DNA of 46,140 nt from an uncultured Selenomonadales bacterium (lineage in GTDB: Bacteria > Bacillota > Negativicutes > Acidaminococcales > Acidaminococcaceae), in assembly GCA_900315925.1 (NCBI GenBank), contig ONAV01000047.1:1-46140 (forward strand), read 5' to 3'. Shown one piece after another: positions 29,216 through 36,907 of the stretch (positions are counted from its first letter, which is position 1; each line of letters opens with the position of its first letter). The notes beneath the pieces were generated by a model, which worked only from the letters and a program-made list of their open reading frames with translations, was not told where the DNA came from and ran no database searches. A program made the position numbers and the translations under genes.

Positions 29216-32200
29216 TTACGCTAAATTATCTGCGTTTTCAGCCGGTGCTGCTAACTGCATTCCTTCCGGACACTTCTCCTTCGCCACACTCAGCATCAGC
29301 TTCAAGCGGTTAAGCTGATTCACTTCAGACGCCCCCGCATCGCAATCCATCGCAACGAGATTGGCGTCCTCATACGTGCGCCGAATCTCCCGGAACACAC
29401 CCTTGCCTAAAATATGATTGGGCAGACACGCCCAGGGCTGCAGACATACCACGTTCCGCACGCCCTCTTCCATCAGCTTCGTCATCTCACCCGGCAGCAG
29501 CCAGCCCTCCCCGGCCATATTGCCCAGGGACACGTGCTGCGCCGCCAGCTCCGCCACCTTGTAAATGGAAACCGGCGCCGTAAAATGCTTTGACTTCGCC
29601 AATGCTTTCCGCATAGGGCTCATAAAGAAATCCGCCACCTTGATGAACATCTGGGCGCCCACCTTGTTCAGCCAGCTGCCGTCCAGAATATCGTGGCGCG
29701 TAATGCCGTCAAAGGCCATATACAATAGGAAGTTTGCCAGCTCCGGCATCACCACTTCCGCACCCTCCCGGGCCAGCACCTCTTCCAGGTGATTGTTGGC
29801 CACCGGGTGGTACTCTACTAAAATTTCCCCTACCACGCCCACCTTGGGCTTCCACAGATTGGGAATCAGGGGAATAGCGTCAAACTCCTGCACCAGCTCC
29901 TGAATGGTCTGCCGGTACTTCAGGAAATTGCCGTGATCCAGCTCCTCTTTCACCTTCGCCATCCACTTGGCAAACAGCTTGTCCGTGGAACCGGGGATCA
30001 GCTCGTAAGGCCGCATCCGGTTGGTGACGTTTTGCAGCAGGTCCCCGTACACCACTGCCTTGGCCACATCCTTGAAGCCCGAAGCGTTGAGACGGAAAGC
30101 GTCCTGCTCCAGCCCCCAGCAGGCAAAGGCCGGCACCTGGGGGAAGCCCGCGTTCCGCAGGGCGCGACGCATCAGGTTCAGGTAGTTGGTAGCCCGGCAG
30201 GCGCCGCAGGTCTGGAACAGCACGATGCTGGTGTTGTCCGGGTCGTACTTGCCGCTTTTCAGGGCCTGCAGCATCTGGCCGATGACCACAATGGCCGGGT
30301 AACACATGTCGTTCTGCACATACTGCAGCCCCAGGTTGATGGAATCTTCCTTGGGGGTTTCCGGAATGACCACCTGATAGCCGTACCGGTTCAATACGTG
30401 GCTGATGAGGTTGAAATGGATGGGCGCCATCTGGGGCGCTAAAATCGTATGGGTCCCCTTGCAATCGTGGGTAAAGTGCGGGCGCTCCGGCGTGATGATG
30501 GGCTGGTAGCCGGGCACGTGCCTCCGGCTGAGCACCGCCAATAAGGAACGCAGCCTTATGCGTGCCGCGCCTAAGTTGCTGACTTCATCTAACTTGATCA
30601 TGGTGTACAGGCGCTGATGCCCTTCCATGATCTCCCGCACCTGGTTGGTGGTGATAGCGTCCAGCCCGCAGCCGAAGGAGCTGAGCTGGATCAGGTTGAT
30701 TTCAGGATGGGCCGCCGCAAAGCTGGCCGCATGATACAGCCGGGCATGATAGCTCCACTGGTTCACAATGCTGAGCTCATCTTTGGGCGTATCCATGTGG
30801 TACACGGAATCTTCCGACACGATGGCCAGGTTGTAGGATTGGATCATCTCCGGGATACCGTGGTTGATCTCCGGATCGATGTGGTAGGGCCGGCCTACCA
30901 GCAGGATCACGGGGAGATTTTTCTCTTTGGCAGTCTGCAGGATTTCTTTGCCTTTGTTGCGCACGTCTTCCCGGTACTGCTCCAATTCTTTGTAGCCTGC
31001 GTCCATGGCCGCTTTTAATTCTTTGGAGGTGATGCCGTCGCTCTGAAAGAATTCCACTTCCGTGAGACGCTGCAGCATCTTTTTCGGATTGTTGATGGGC
31101 AGGAAGGGTTCGATGAACTCGATGTTCTCATTCCGCAGCACATCCATGTTGTTGCGGATGTTTTCCGCGTAGGAAGCCACCACCGGGCAGTTGTAGTGGT
31201 TGCCGGTGTGGTTCACGTCGTCTTCCATATTGTAGGGCATGCAGGGGTAGAAGATGCGCTTGACGCCTTTTTCCACCAGGTCCATCACATGGCCGTGCAC
31301 CAGCTTGGCCGGATAGCACAGGGAATCCGAGGGGATGGTAGACATGCCTTTGTAGTAGATCATGGGGTTGGACTTGCCGCTGAGTACGATGTCGTAGCCC
31401 AGTTTGCCGAAGAAGGCTGCCCAGAAGGGGAAGTCTTCGTACATGTTGAGGACACGGGGGATGCCGATGACGCCCCGGGGGGCGTTGGGACGGCGTGCCA
31501 CGTTGGCAGCAGCTGTGCGCTTGCTGTTGGAGGCGCCGGTTTGCGCGGTGGCGCCGGAGGCAGCTGTGCGTTTGCTGCCGGACGGACCGGTTTGGGCTGT
31601 GGCGTTAGAGGCAGCCGGATCCGTTACGTTTGGATAATGAAACAGGCGCTGGTATTTGTATTCATAGATATTAGGCGCCTTGTTGGTATTTTTGGGTTTG
31701 CCTTCTCCCCGTTCGCAGCGGTTGCCGGTAAAGTAACGGCCCCCGTCGGGGAAGGTCTGCATGGTCACCAGACAGTGGTTGCCGCAGCCGTTGCAGCGGT
31801 AGGATTTGGTGGTGACAGTAAAGTTGGCCAGCTGTTCCGGGCCGAGAAGGGTGGAATGTCTGCGGGTCCCTGCCGGTGCTGCTGTAGCAGATGCGGAAGC
31901 CTGAGCCGCTTTTGTGTTGGTTGCTGTTGTTGTAGAAGAGACGGAAGCTTGGGTAGCTGCTGTGTTGGTCGCTGCTTCCGCGGCTTCGCTTTCCGTTTTC
32001 TCCAGGGAAAGGATAGCCGCCCCGTAGGCGCCCATGAGGCCGGCGATATCCGGACGGATGACATCCTTCCCTAACAGTTTTTCCATGTTCCGGAGCACGG
32101 CATTATTATAGAAGGTGCCGCCCTGGACCACGATGTGGTCCCCCAGTTCGCTGACGTCTTTCAGCTGCATGACTTTGAAGAGGGCATTTTTAATGACCGA

Positions 32201-33802
32201 GAGGCCGATGCCGGCGGAAATATCCGCCAGGGGCGCTCCTTCTTTCTGGGCCTGCTTCACCCGGGAATTCATGAACACGGTGCAGCGGGTGCCCAGATCC
32301 ACGGGGGTTTTGCTGTCCATGGCCTTGTCCGCGAACTCCGCGGCGCTCATACCCAGGCCCTGGGCAAAGTTTTCGATAAACGAACCGCAGCCCGCCGAGC
32401 AGGCTTCGTTCAGGGTAATTTTGCCGATGTTTCCGTTGCTGATCTGGAAGCATTTCATGTCCTGCCCGCCGATGTCCAGCACGCAGGTGACTTCGGGGCA
32501 GAACTCGTAGGCGGCCCGGTAGTGAGCAAAGGTTTCCACTTCCCCTTCGTCTGCGTGAAGGGCTGCCTTGACGATGTTTTCCCCGTAGCCCGTGGTGAGG
32601 CAGCCTGCGATCCAGGCTGTTTTGGGCATGGCTTTATACAGGCCTGTCAGCTCTTTGATGACGATCTTCAGAGGTGAGCCCTGGTTGCTGCCGTAATCGG
32701 TGTATAAAATTTCTTTTTCGCTGCCGATGGCCACGATTTTAGTGGTGGTGGAACCGGCGTCGATGCCTACGTAAACCGGGCCTGCGTAGGTGGCCAGGTC
32801 CCCGCGTTTTACTTTGTCCTTGTTGTGACGTGCAATAAAGGCGTCGTATTCCTCGCTGCTGCGGAACAGGGCCAGCCGTTCGTCCCGGGCGATGCCGTGA
32901 CCGGCTTCCGCTTTGTCCAGGTTAGCAGTGAGGTCTTTGAACTCCAGCTCTTTGGTCTCTTCGGAAAGGGCTGCGCCCACGGCCACGAAGTAGGCTCCGT
33001 CTTCCACGTTCACCACGTGTTCCGGATCCATCTTCAGGGTCTCGATAAAACGTTTTTTCAGCTCCGGCAGGAAATAGAGGGGCCCGCCTAAAAAGGCCAC
33101 GTTGCCGGTGATCTCCCGGCCCTGGGCCAGGTTGCCGATGGTCTGGTTCACCACCGCCTGGAAAATGGATTTGGCGATGTCTTCTTTGGAGGCCCCGTCG
33201 TTCATGAGGGCCTGGATGTCCGTTTTGGCGAATACGCCGCAGCGGGAGGCTATGGTGTAGATGCGCCGGGCGTTGGCGGCCAGGTCGTTGAGGCCTTTGG
33301 CGTCGGTGTTCAGAAGGGCCGCCATGTGGTCGATGAAGGCGCCGGTACCGCCTGCGCAGACACCGTTCATGCGTTCTTCCGGCGCGCTGCCGAAGTACAT
33401 GATCTTGGCGTCTTCGCCCCCCAGTTCCACCATGGTGTCAGTCTGGGGGATGAGTTTTTTCACCGCCGTGGCCGCCGCGATGACTTCCTGCACGAAGGGC
33501 AGCTGCAGCCGCTGGGCGATGCCCATGCCCGCCGAGCCGGTAAGGGCGAAGCGGAAACGGGAGGGTCCCACCACGTCTTGCAGCGCGGTGAGGTTGGTTA
33601 CTAACGCGGTGGGGATATCGGAGAAGTGGCGGGCGTAATGTTTGTAAACAATATGTTCTTCCGCATCTAATACCACAACTTTGATGGTCGTGGAGCCGAT
33701 ATCGATCCCCACTTTGTAGGACGCAGAACCCTCCGCCGGCACAGCGCTGCGTTTCCGCCCGGCTGCGTCGGCCGTGATCTGCGATTTGAAATTGTTCGTC
33801 AT
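29216..33802 (-). CDS. Giant acyl-CoA dehydratase activase-type protein (two ASKHA domains plus HgdB-like half)
   Basis: 1528 residues from the ATG at 33802 (GAGGT upstream). Domain 1 (about 30-285) and domain 2 (about 344-600) are tandem BadF/HgdC-type ATPases. They start GIDIGSTTIK and GIDAGSTTTK. Each keeps two cysteines equivalent to the HgdC iron-sulfur ligands: Cys149/Cys188 and Cys468/Cys507. A Thr/Ala/Ser linker (601-648) leads to a four-cysteine motif (Cys670, 673, 677, 696). A second linker with an imperfect tandem repeat (about 732-768) follows, then DUF2229 and HgdB-like regions with TCGACRATNY and CLQPWACLPNH. HgdC activates 2-hydroxyglutaryl-CoA dehydratase by ATP-driven electron transfer. 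This fused relative is common in anaerobes, and its substrate is not established. Confidence 0.92.
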   Translation of the reverse strand: MTNNFKSQITADAAGRKRSAVPAEGSASYKVGIDIGSTTIKVVVLDAEEHIVYKHYARHFSDIPTALVTNLTALQDVVGPSRFRFALTGSAGMGIAQRLQLPFVQEVIAAATAVKKLIPQTDTMVELGGEDAKIMYFGSAPEERMNGVCAGGTGAFIDHMAALLNTDAKGLNDLAANARRIYTIASRCGVFAKTDIQALMNDGASKEDIAKSIFQAVVNQTIGNLAQGREITGNVAFLGGPLYFLPELKKRFIETLKMDPEHVVNVEDGAYFVAVGAALSEETKELEFKDLTANLDKAEAGHGIARDERLALFRSSEEYDAFIARHNKDKVKRGDLATYAGPVYVGIDAGSTTTKIVAIGSEKEILYTDYGSNQGSPLKIVIKELTGLYKAMPKTAWIAGCLTTGYGENIVKAALHADEGEVETFAHYRAAYEFCPEVTCVLDIGGQDMKCFQISNGNIGKITLNEACSAGCGSFIENFAQGLGMSAAEFADKAMDSKTPVDLGTRCTVFMNSRVKQAQKEGAPLADISAGIGLSVIKNALFKVMQLKDVSELGDHIVVQGGTFYNNAVLRNMEKLLGKDVIRPDIAGLMGAYGAAILSLEKTESEAAEAATNTAATQASVSSTTTATNTKAAQASASATAAPAGTRRHSTLLGPEQLANFTVTTKSYRCNGCGNHCLVTMQTFPDGGRYFTGNRCERGEGKPKNTNKAPNIYEYKYQRLFHYPNVTDPAASNATAQTGPSGSKRTAASGATAQTGASNSKRTAAANVARRPNAPRGVIGIPRVLNMYEDFPFWAAFFGKLGYDIVLSGKSNPMIYYKGMSTIPSDSLCYPAKLVHGHVMDLVEKGVKRIFYPCMPYNMEDDVNHTGNHYNCPVVASYAENIRNNMDVLRNENIEFIEPFLPINNPKKMLQRLTEVEFFQSDGITSKELKAAMDAGYKELEQYREDVRNKGKEILQTAKEKNLPVILLVGRPYHIDPEINHGIPEMIQSYNLAIVSEDSVYHMDTPKDELSIVNQWSYHARLYHAASFAAAHPEINLIQLSSFGCGLDAITTNQVREIMEGHQRLYTMIKLDEVSNLGAARIRLRSLLAVLSRRHVPGYQPIITPERPHFTHDCKGTHTILAPQMAPIHFNLISHVLNRYGYQVVIPETPKEDSINLGLQYVQNDMCYPAIVVIGQMLQALKSGKYDPDNTSIVLFQTCGACRATNYLNLMRRALRNAGFPQVPAFACWGLEQDAFRLNASGFKDVAKAVVYGDLLQNVTNRMRPYELIPGSTDKLFAKWMAKVKEELDHGNFLKYRQTIQELVQEFDAIPLIPNLWKPKVGVVGEILVEYHPVANNHLEEVLAREGAEVVMPELANFLLYMAFDGITRHDILDGSWLNKVGAQMFIKVADFFMSPMRKALAKSKHFTAPVSIYKVAELAAQHVSLGNMAGEGWLLPGEMTKLMEEGVRNVVCLQPWACLPNHILGKGVFREIRRTYEDANLVAMDCDAGASEVNQLNRLKLMLSVAKEKCPEGMQLAAPAENADNLA

Positions 33803-34015
33803 GGGAGCACCTCGATATATATAATAAAGACAGCCCGCAACCCGATGATAGTTGCGTTGTCCAATTCCGAAACTTTGACAGTTTCCGCCTGATGAGAGCT
33901 TCTTCTGCGTTTTCGGAATGCATATAGGCAGGAGAGCAGCCAGATGAGAGCGTTTCTCCCTTTCGGTGAACAGAGTCAGCGAATGGAACCAACACCTATT
34001 CAACTTTATATTATA
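33803..34015 (-). other. Long structured leader and candidate promoter of the giant activase gene
   Basis: A TATAAT on the minus strand (34010-34015) has no good -35. It would give a leader of about 200 bases. The leader can form ATTCCGAAA / TTTCGGAAT over about 35 bases, then a CGCAAC / GTTGCG hairpin close to the ribosome site (33835-33855). No open frame in it is supported. 34016-34166 shows only AT-rich sequence. Confidence 0.4.
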
Positions 34016-34166
34016 TACTATTTTCTCAGAAAAGCCATACTCTTTTCCTAATTAATTAAGAAATTTTTTCCGGGATTTTAGGAATTTGCATGGATGAGGA
34101 TAAAAAGCGCTGCAAAAAAGCATTGTGTTATGCGAGGATAAAAAATGAATAAATTTTTAAAAAAAA

Positions 34167-34193
34167 TTAGCACTCAACTCTTGACAGTGCTAA
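34167..34193 (+). promoter_or_regulatory. CIRCE operator (HrcA site) of hsp20
   Basis: TTAGCACTC, nine bases, then CAGTGCTAA: the CIRCE inverted repeat with one mismatch in the second arm. It overlaps the -35 of the hsp20 promoter, the usual place for HrcA repression. Confidence 0.93.
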
Positions 34194-34209
34194 CAAAGTG
34201 TGGTATAGT
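34181..34209 (+). promoter_or_regulatory. Promoter of hsp20
   Basis: TTGACA (34181-34186) and TATAGT (34204-34209) with a 17-bp spacer. The -35 lies inside CIRCE. Confidence 0.9.
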
Positions 34210-34215
34210 ATGTGT

Positions 34216-34428
34216 AGAAACAAGGAAAGGACTATTGAGGACGAGGTCGCAAGGCTTCTTCCCATGATTTTTAACCGGAAACGATTGGCCGCGAGGCCTT
34301 TTATTTAAGGGTTAAAAGTCAAAAAGTCAGTAGTTGGATCTGTTGTTTCCAAACCTTATCAAAAATTTTAATTATGATATCGCGGTTGCGGCGCGAAGCC
34401 ACATCCGCAGCGAATGGAGGAATGAGTT
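34216..34428 (+). other. Long leader of hsp20 mRNA
   Basis: About 213 untranslated bases. It can form TTTTAACC / GGTTAAAA with an inner GGCC-gcga-GGCC hairpin (34267-34320), and TTGCGG / CCGCAG just before the ribosome site. TTCTTCC at 34256-34262 can pair with the GGAGGAA ribosome site at 34416-34422 (one G-U pair), so the leader could act as a thermosensor. This is a proposal only. Confidence 0.4.
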
Positions 34429-34887
34429 ATGATGTTACCGAGCATTTTTGGCGAAAATTTATTTGATGAGTGGATGAATGACAGTGGCCTGATGAACCCC
34501 AATTTCTTTGGCAAGGGGCATTCCCCATTGTATGGCAAGCATGCGTCCAACATTATGAAGACGGATATCCGGGAGAACAAGGACAGCTATGATGTGATCG
34601 TGGATCTGCCGGGCTTCAAGAAGGACGGGATCCAGGTACAGCTGGAGGATGGGTATATGACCATCACCGCCGCCAAGTCACTGGACAAGGATGAAAAGGA
34701 TGAGGAAGGCAAGTACATCCGTCAGGAACGGTACATCGGTACCTGCTCCCGCAGCTTCTATGTAGGGCCGGCCGTTACGGTGGAGGACATTAAGGCGAAG
34801 TTTGAGGACGGCACCCTGCGGCTGAACATCCCCAAGAAGGATCCGAAGGCTGTGGAGGGCAAGAAGTACATTGCGATTGAAGGGTAA
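34429..34887 (+). CDS. Small heat shock protein Hsp20
   Basis: 152 residues from the ATG at 34429 with GGAGGAA upstream. The alpha-crystallin domain runs from about 42 to 145: KTDIRENKDSYDVIVDLPGFKKDGI, then VEDIKAKFEDGTLRLNIPKKD near the end, with the GTLRLNIPK signature. The IxI-like tail is KYIAIEG. It is an ATP-independent holdase that binds unfolding proteins. Control by CIRCE, more typical of groESL and dnaK, is visible upstream. A perfect palindrome (GGGTAATTG / CAATTACCC, 34882-34903) overlaps the stop and carries the next promoter. Confidence 0.96.
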   Translation: MMLPSIFGENLFDEWMNDSGLMNPNFFGKGHSPLYGKHASNIMKTDIRENKDSYDVIVDLPGFKKDGIQVQLEDGYMTITAAKSLDKDEKDEEGKYIRQERYIGTCSRSFYVGPAVTVEDIKAKFEDGTLRLNIPKKDPKAVEGKKYIAIEG

Positions 34888-34890
34888 TTG

Positions 34891-34919
34891 TTGACAATTA
34901 CCCTTCCGGATGCTAAAAT
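34891..34919 (+). promoter_or_regulatory. Promoter of antisense (antitoxin) RNA, copy 1
   Basis: TTGACA (34891-34896) and TAAAAT (34914-34919) with exactly 17 bp. It points toward the toxin gene on the opposite strand and lies within the hsp20 end palindrome. Confidence 0.8.
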
Positions 34920-34925
34920 ACAAAT

Positions 34926-35011
34926 AGAAGAGGCGCCACCGATGAACGGTTGGCTCTAGTAAACTACTTAAAAGTAGCCGCTACCTTTGCCACGGGGCGG
35001 CTACTTTTTTT
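34926..35011 (+). ncRNA. Predicted antisense RNA (type I antitoxin), copy 1
   Basis: About 86 bases from the predicted start to a run of eight T. It begins with a hairpin in GCCACCGATGAACGGTTGGC and ends with the terminator stem AGTAGCCGC...GCGGCTACT. The terminator half is complementary to the 3' end of the toxin mRNA, including its stop codon, so the transcripts overlap tail to tail. A second copy at 36494-36586 keeps the promoter, the first hairpin and the terminator. Confidence 0.7.
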
Positions 35012-35046
35012 GTGTCTTGATTACTTCCAACAGCAATGGTATGATG
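34976..35046. repeat. Left arm of a perfect 71-bp inverted repeat
   Basis: Identical, in inverted orientation, to 36459-36529. It covers the last 15 toxin codons and the shared terminator stem. Weaker similarity continues outward through the antisense RNA promoter to 34891. Confidence 0.95.
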
Positions 35047-35093
35047 ATTGCAAGAACCATCAATACAATGCTCAAGAGTTCAAAATCACTCAT
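35001..35093 (-). CDS. Small hydrophobic holin-like type I toxin (30 residues)
   Basis: The ATG at 35091-35093 has GGGGGG 8 bases upstream, and the stop TAG is at 35001-35003. The 30-residue peptide has a polar start (MSDFELL), a hydrophobic core from residue 6 to 22 including three Ile then Pro19 and three Leu, and a basic C-terminus (EVIKTQKK). This layout (short acidic start with Phe-Glu-x-Leu, one membrane helix, lysine tail) is that of the Firmicutes holin-like toxins such as TxpA/BsrG relatives, which damage the membrane when made in excess. An antisense RNA promoter faces it from the other side. It is 156 bp downstream of the acyltransferase gene on the same strand. A 20-bp palindrome (35141-35160) lies in its leader. 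Confidence 0.78.
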   Translation of the reverse strand: MSDFELLSIVLMVLAIIIPLLLEVIKTQKK

Positions 35094-35140
35094 AAGTTGT
35101 CCCCCCTTTCTGCAAAAATCTTTTTAGGATTCTGCGTAAT

Positions 35141-35160
35141 CGGAGGGTCCAGACCCTCCG
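35141..35160. other. Perfect hairpin in the acyltransferase-toxin gap
   Basis: CGGAGGGTC-ca-GACCCTCCG, a 9-bp stem with a 2-base loop. No T-run follows on the minus strand, so it is not a standard terminator. It may shape the toxin mRNA leader. A second inverted repeat, ACACTTG / CAAGTGT (about 35209-35236), lies farther upstream. Confidence 0.55.
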
Positions 35161-35249
35161 AAGAAGGCCAACCGTCCACCGTTTATGGTGACACCCTGAT
35201 ATGTATTGGACACTTGTTCGCAATAAAACGCAAGTGTTTTGTTAAAATA

Positions 35250-36431
35250 TTATTGCGGCTGCCTGCCTAATAGTGCTAAACCTATGAGCCGGTATTTTTT
35301 TGCCAGTTTGTGAATTACCATACCTGCCAACAGCGAAGTCACTAATACTAAAATGTAAAATACCAACACCGGTATTTGCGCAATGGAAAAGCCCAGCATT
35401 TGGAACCACTGCAGCCAGTAGTACAGGAACAGAGGATGGATCAGGTAAATAATCATAGAGTATTCGGAGAGCACATCCAAAAACGAACGTCTGCTCTCTG
35501 ATTTTTTTTCTGCCAAATCGGCCCCTTCTTCATCAACACGATCTTCCAGCTTCTCCAGCGCAGCGCTGAAGAATAACAGCCAGCATACGGTGTAGAGAAG
35601 ACCTTCCGGGGTGAGCTGGGTCATGAATTTGGCGGGGATGTCTTCCAACGGGATGCCTGCCAGCACATACTGTTTAAATTTCCAAACCAGCACGGCACAG
35701 GAAAGCAGAAAAACGCCCAGGCTGGAGGTAAAATGATATTGCAGCCAGCTGCGAATCTTTTTTTCATGAATAGCGCAGACGCCGCCCAACACAAAAATGA
35801 AACCGTAAAACAGGGGCTGGTAGTTCATGCGTTCGTTCAAAAGACGAATGATCATGGCGTGGCCCTGGGTCCAGGGAGGATAATTCCAATAGGTGGCGCT
35901 CCATTGGTACAGTAAAATCTGCAGAGCTGCCAAAACAGAAAGTGAAGCAGCAATCCCTGCAGCGGATTTTTCACTGATCCACCTGACCAGCCAGCGCCAG
36001 AACGGCATGGAAAAATAAAAATACAGCAAGATCACCATAAAGTAAATATGGTAACATCCTTCGCCCAGCAAAAACTTCACGACGAGTACGGAAACGGAAA
36101 AGCTCCGGTCCGGGCGATACATGTCCTCCCACTGCCACATGGCAATGTAAAAGAATGACCAGACGAAGTAAGGCAGGCCTACCGTGATCAGATGTTTCTT
36201 TATAAAATTGAAATAATGAAACGGCCTGTGCAGCGCGTCATTACAGAACAGCCCGAAACCCGAAATGAAAAAGAAGCTGGGGACGGCAAAGCGGGTGAAG
36301 ACCTGAAACAGGAGAAACAGGTCCAGGCGCGGCGTGGAGGAGGCAAACACAAAAGGCCCGATGTGGATGCCGAGTACTCCCAGCATGGCCAGTGCCCGCA
36401 AGCGGTCTACCACGATGTTACGGTTTGACAT
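35250..36431 (-). CDS. Acyltransferase family 3 membrane protein
   Basis: 393 residues from the ATG at 36431 with GAGGT upstream; the longer open frame runs through the repeated toxin segment and is not used. It has about ten membrane segments and begins NIVVDRLRALAMLGVLGIHI, the RxxA/H motif of acyltransferase 3 (OafA/WecH-type) proteins, with IHIGPF supplying the conserved His. These enzymes acetylate surface sugars such as O-antigen, peptidoglycan or other glycans using cytoplasmic acetyl-CoA. No glycan synthesis genes are adjacent. The gene is flanked on both sides by the inverted toxin/antisense repeats, which suggests it arrived or moves together with them. Confidence 0.88.
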   Translation of the reverse strand: MSNRNIVVDRLRALAMLGVLGIHIGPFVFASSTPRLDLFLLFQVFTRFAVPSFFFISGFGLFCNDALHRPFHYFNFIKKHLITVGLPYFVWSFFYIAMWQWEDMYRPDRSFSVSVLVVKFLLGEGCYHIYFMVILLYFYFSMPFWRWLVRWISEKSAAGIAASLSVLAALQILLYQWSATYWNYPPWTQGHAMIIRLLNERMNYQPLFYGFIFVLGGVCAIHEKKIRSWLQYHFTSSLGVFLLSCAVLVWKFKQYVLAGIPLEDIPAKFMTQLTPEGLLYTVCWLLFFSAALEKLEDRVDEEGADLAEKKSESRRSFLDVLSEYSMIIYLIHPLFLYYWLQWFQMLGFSIAQIPVLVFYILVLVTSLLAGMVIHKLAKKYRLIGLALLGRQPQ

Positions 36432-36458
36432 AGAATACCTCGGAAATATTTTTGTTAA

Positions 36459-36504
36459 CATCATACCATTGCTGTTGGAAGTAATCAAGACACAAAAAAA
36501 GTAG
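36459..36504 (+). pseudogene. Truncated second copy of the small toxin
   Basis: Only the last 14-15 codons of the toxin (from the Ile-Ile-Pro to the TAG at 36502-36504) are present. The toxin's start, first seven residues and ribosome site are missing. An in-frame ATG at 36415 exists but lies in the acyltransferase 5' end on the other strand, without a ribosome site. Confidence 0.8.
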
Positions 36505-36529
36505 CCGCCCCGTGGCAAAGGTAGCGGCT
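36459..36529. repeat. Right arm of the perfect 71-bp inverted repeat
   Basis: Inverted copy of 34976-35046. Imperfect similarity continues outward to about 36621 through the second antisense promoter. It begins 27 bp upstream of the acyltransferase ATG. Confidence 0.95.
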
Positions 36530-36586
36530 GCTTTTTGTAAAGTAACTAAAACTTAAGGCCAACCGTTCATTGGTGGCGACTCTTCT
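36494..36586 (-). ncRNA. Predicted antisense RNA, copy 2 (orphan antitoxin)
   Basis: About 93 bases on the minus strand, ending in the T-run opposite the A-run at 36494-36500. The 5' hairpin (GCCACCAATGAACGGTTGGC) and the terminator stem are kept; the middle differs from copy 1. Its 3' part is fully complementary to the toxin mRNA of copy 1 as well, so it could act in trans. Confidence 0.65.
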
Positions 36587-36592
36587 ATTCGC

Positions 36593-36621
36593 ATTTTAGC
36601 ATCAGTAAAAATAGTTGTCAA
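36593..36621 (-). promoter_or_regulatory. Promoter of antisense RNA, copy 2
   Basis: On the minus strand, TTGACA (36616-36621) and TAAAAT (36593-36598) with a 17-bp spacer, identical in hexamers and spacing to the promoter at 34891-34919, although the spacer sequence differs. Confidence 0.8.
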
Positions 36622-36665
36622 ACAAAAAGCGCCCCCATAGCAAAGAGTTTAAAATTTGCCTTCTG

Positions 36666-36848
36666 TCAGCAGCCGGGGCGGAGACGACTGAATAAGCGCA
36701 GCGTGCACCCGCAGGGCGCGAGGCAACTGTAAAGGAAAAAAACTTTCTAACAGTCAGACTTACCTGACGAAAACCGCAGTCAACGACATCAGTGCAGGCG
36801 CCTCACGTTAGCGGAGCGCTATGAAGGCGTCCCCGCCACGGCTGCTGC
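36666..36848. repeat. Palindromic repeat family C, copy 1
   Basis: The ends GCAGCCGGGGCGGAGACG and CGTCCCCGCCACGGCTGC are inverted repeats with 16 of 18 matching. The left 40 bp (CGACTGAATAAGCGCAGCG and onward) and the right 40 bp match, in inverted order, the ends of the element at 39201-39437. The centre is unrelated. The gap 36622-36861 holds nothing else I can name. Confidence 0.85.
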
Positions 36849-36861
36849 ATCATAAAATACG

Positions 36862-36892
36862 AAAAACCCCGCTCCATAACAGAACGGGGCTT
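36862..36892 (-). terminator. Terminator of the rplU-prp-rpmA operon
   Basis: On the minus strand, GCCCCGTTC-tgttatg-GAGCGGGGTTTTT: stem then T-run, 16 bp after the rpmA stop. Confidence 0.92.
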
Positions 36893-36907
36893 TGCACTTC
36901 CAAAATC

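Noticed and set aside
36415-36504. A 29-codon frame ending in the truncated toxin, starting at an ATG in the acyltransferase 5' end
   Set aside because: There is no ribosome site, the start lies inside another gene on the opposite strand, and the added residues are not hydrophobic like the toxin start.
36432-36518. N-terminal extension of the acyltransferase frame
   Set aside because: It runs through the repeated toxin segment on the opposite strand. The ATG at 36431 has a ribosome site and begins the conserved acyltransferase motif.
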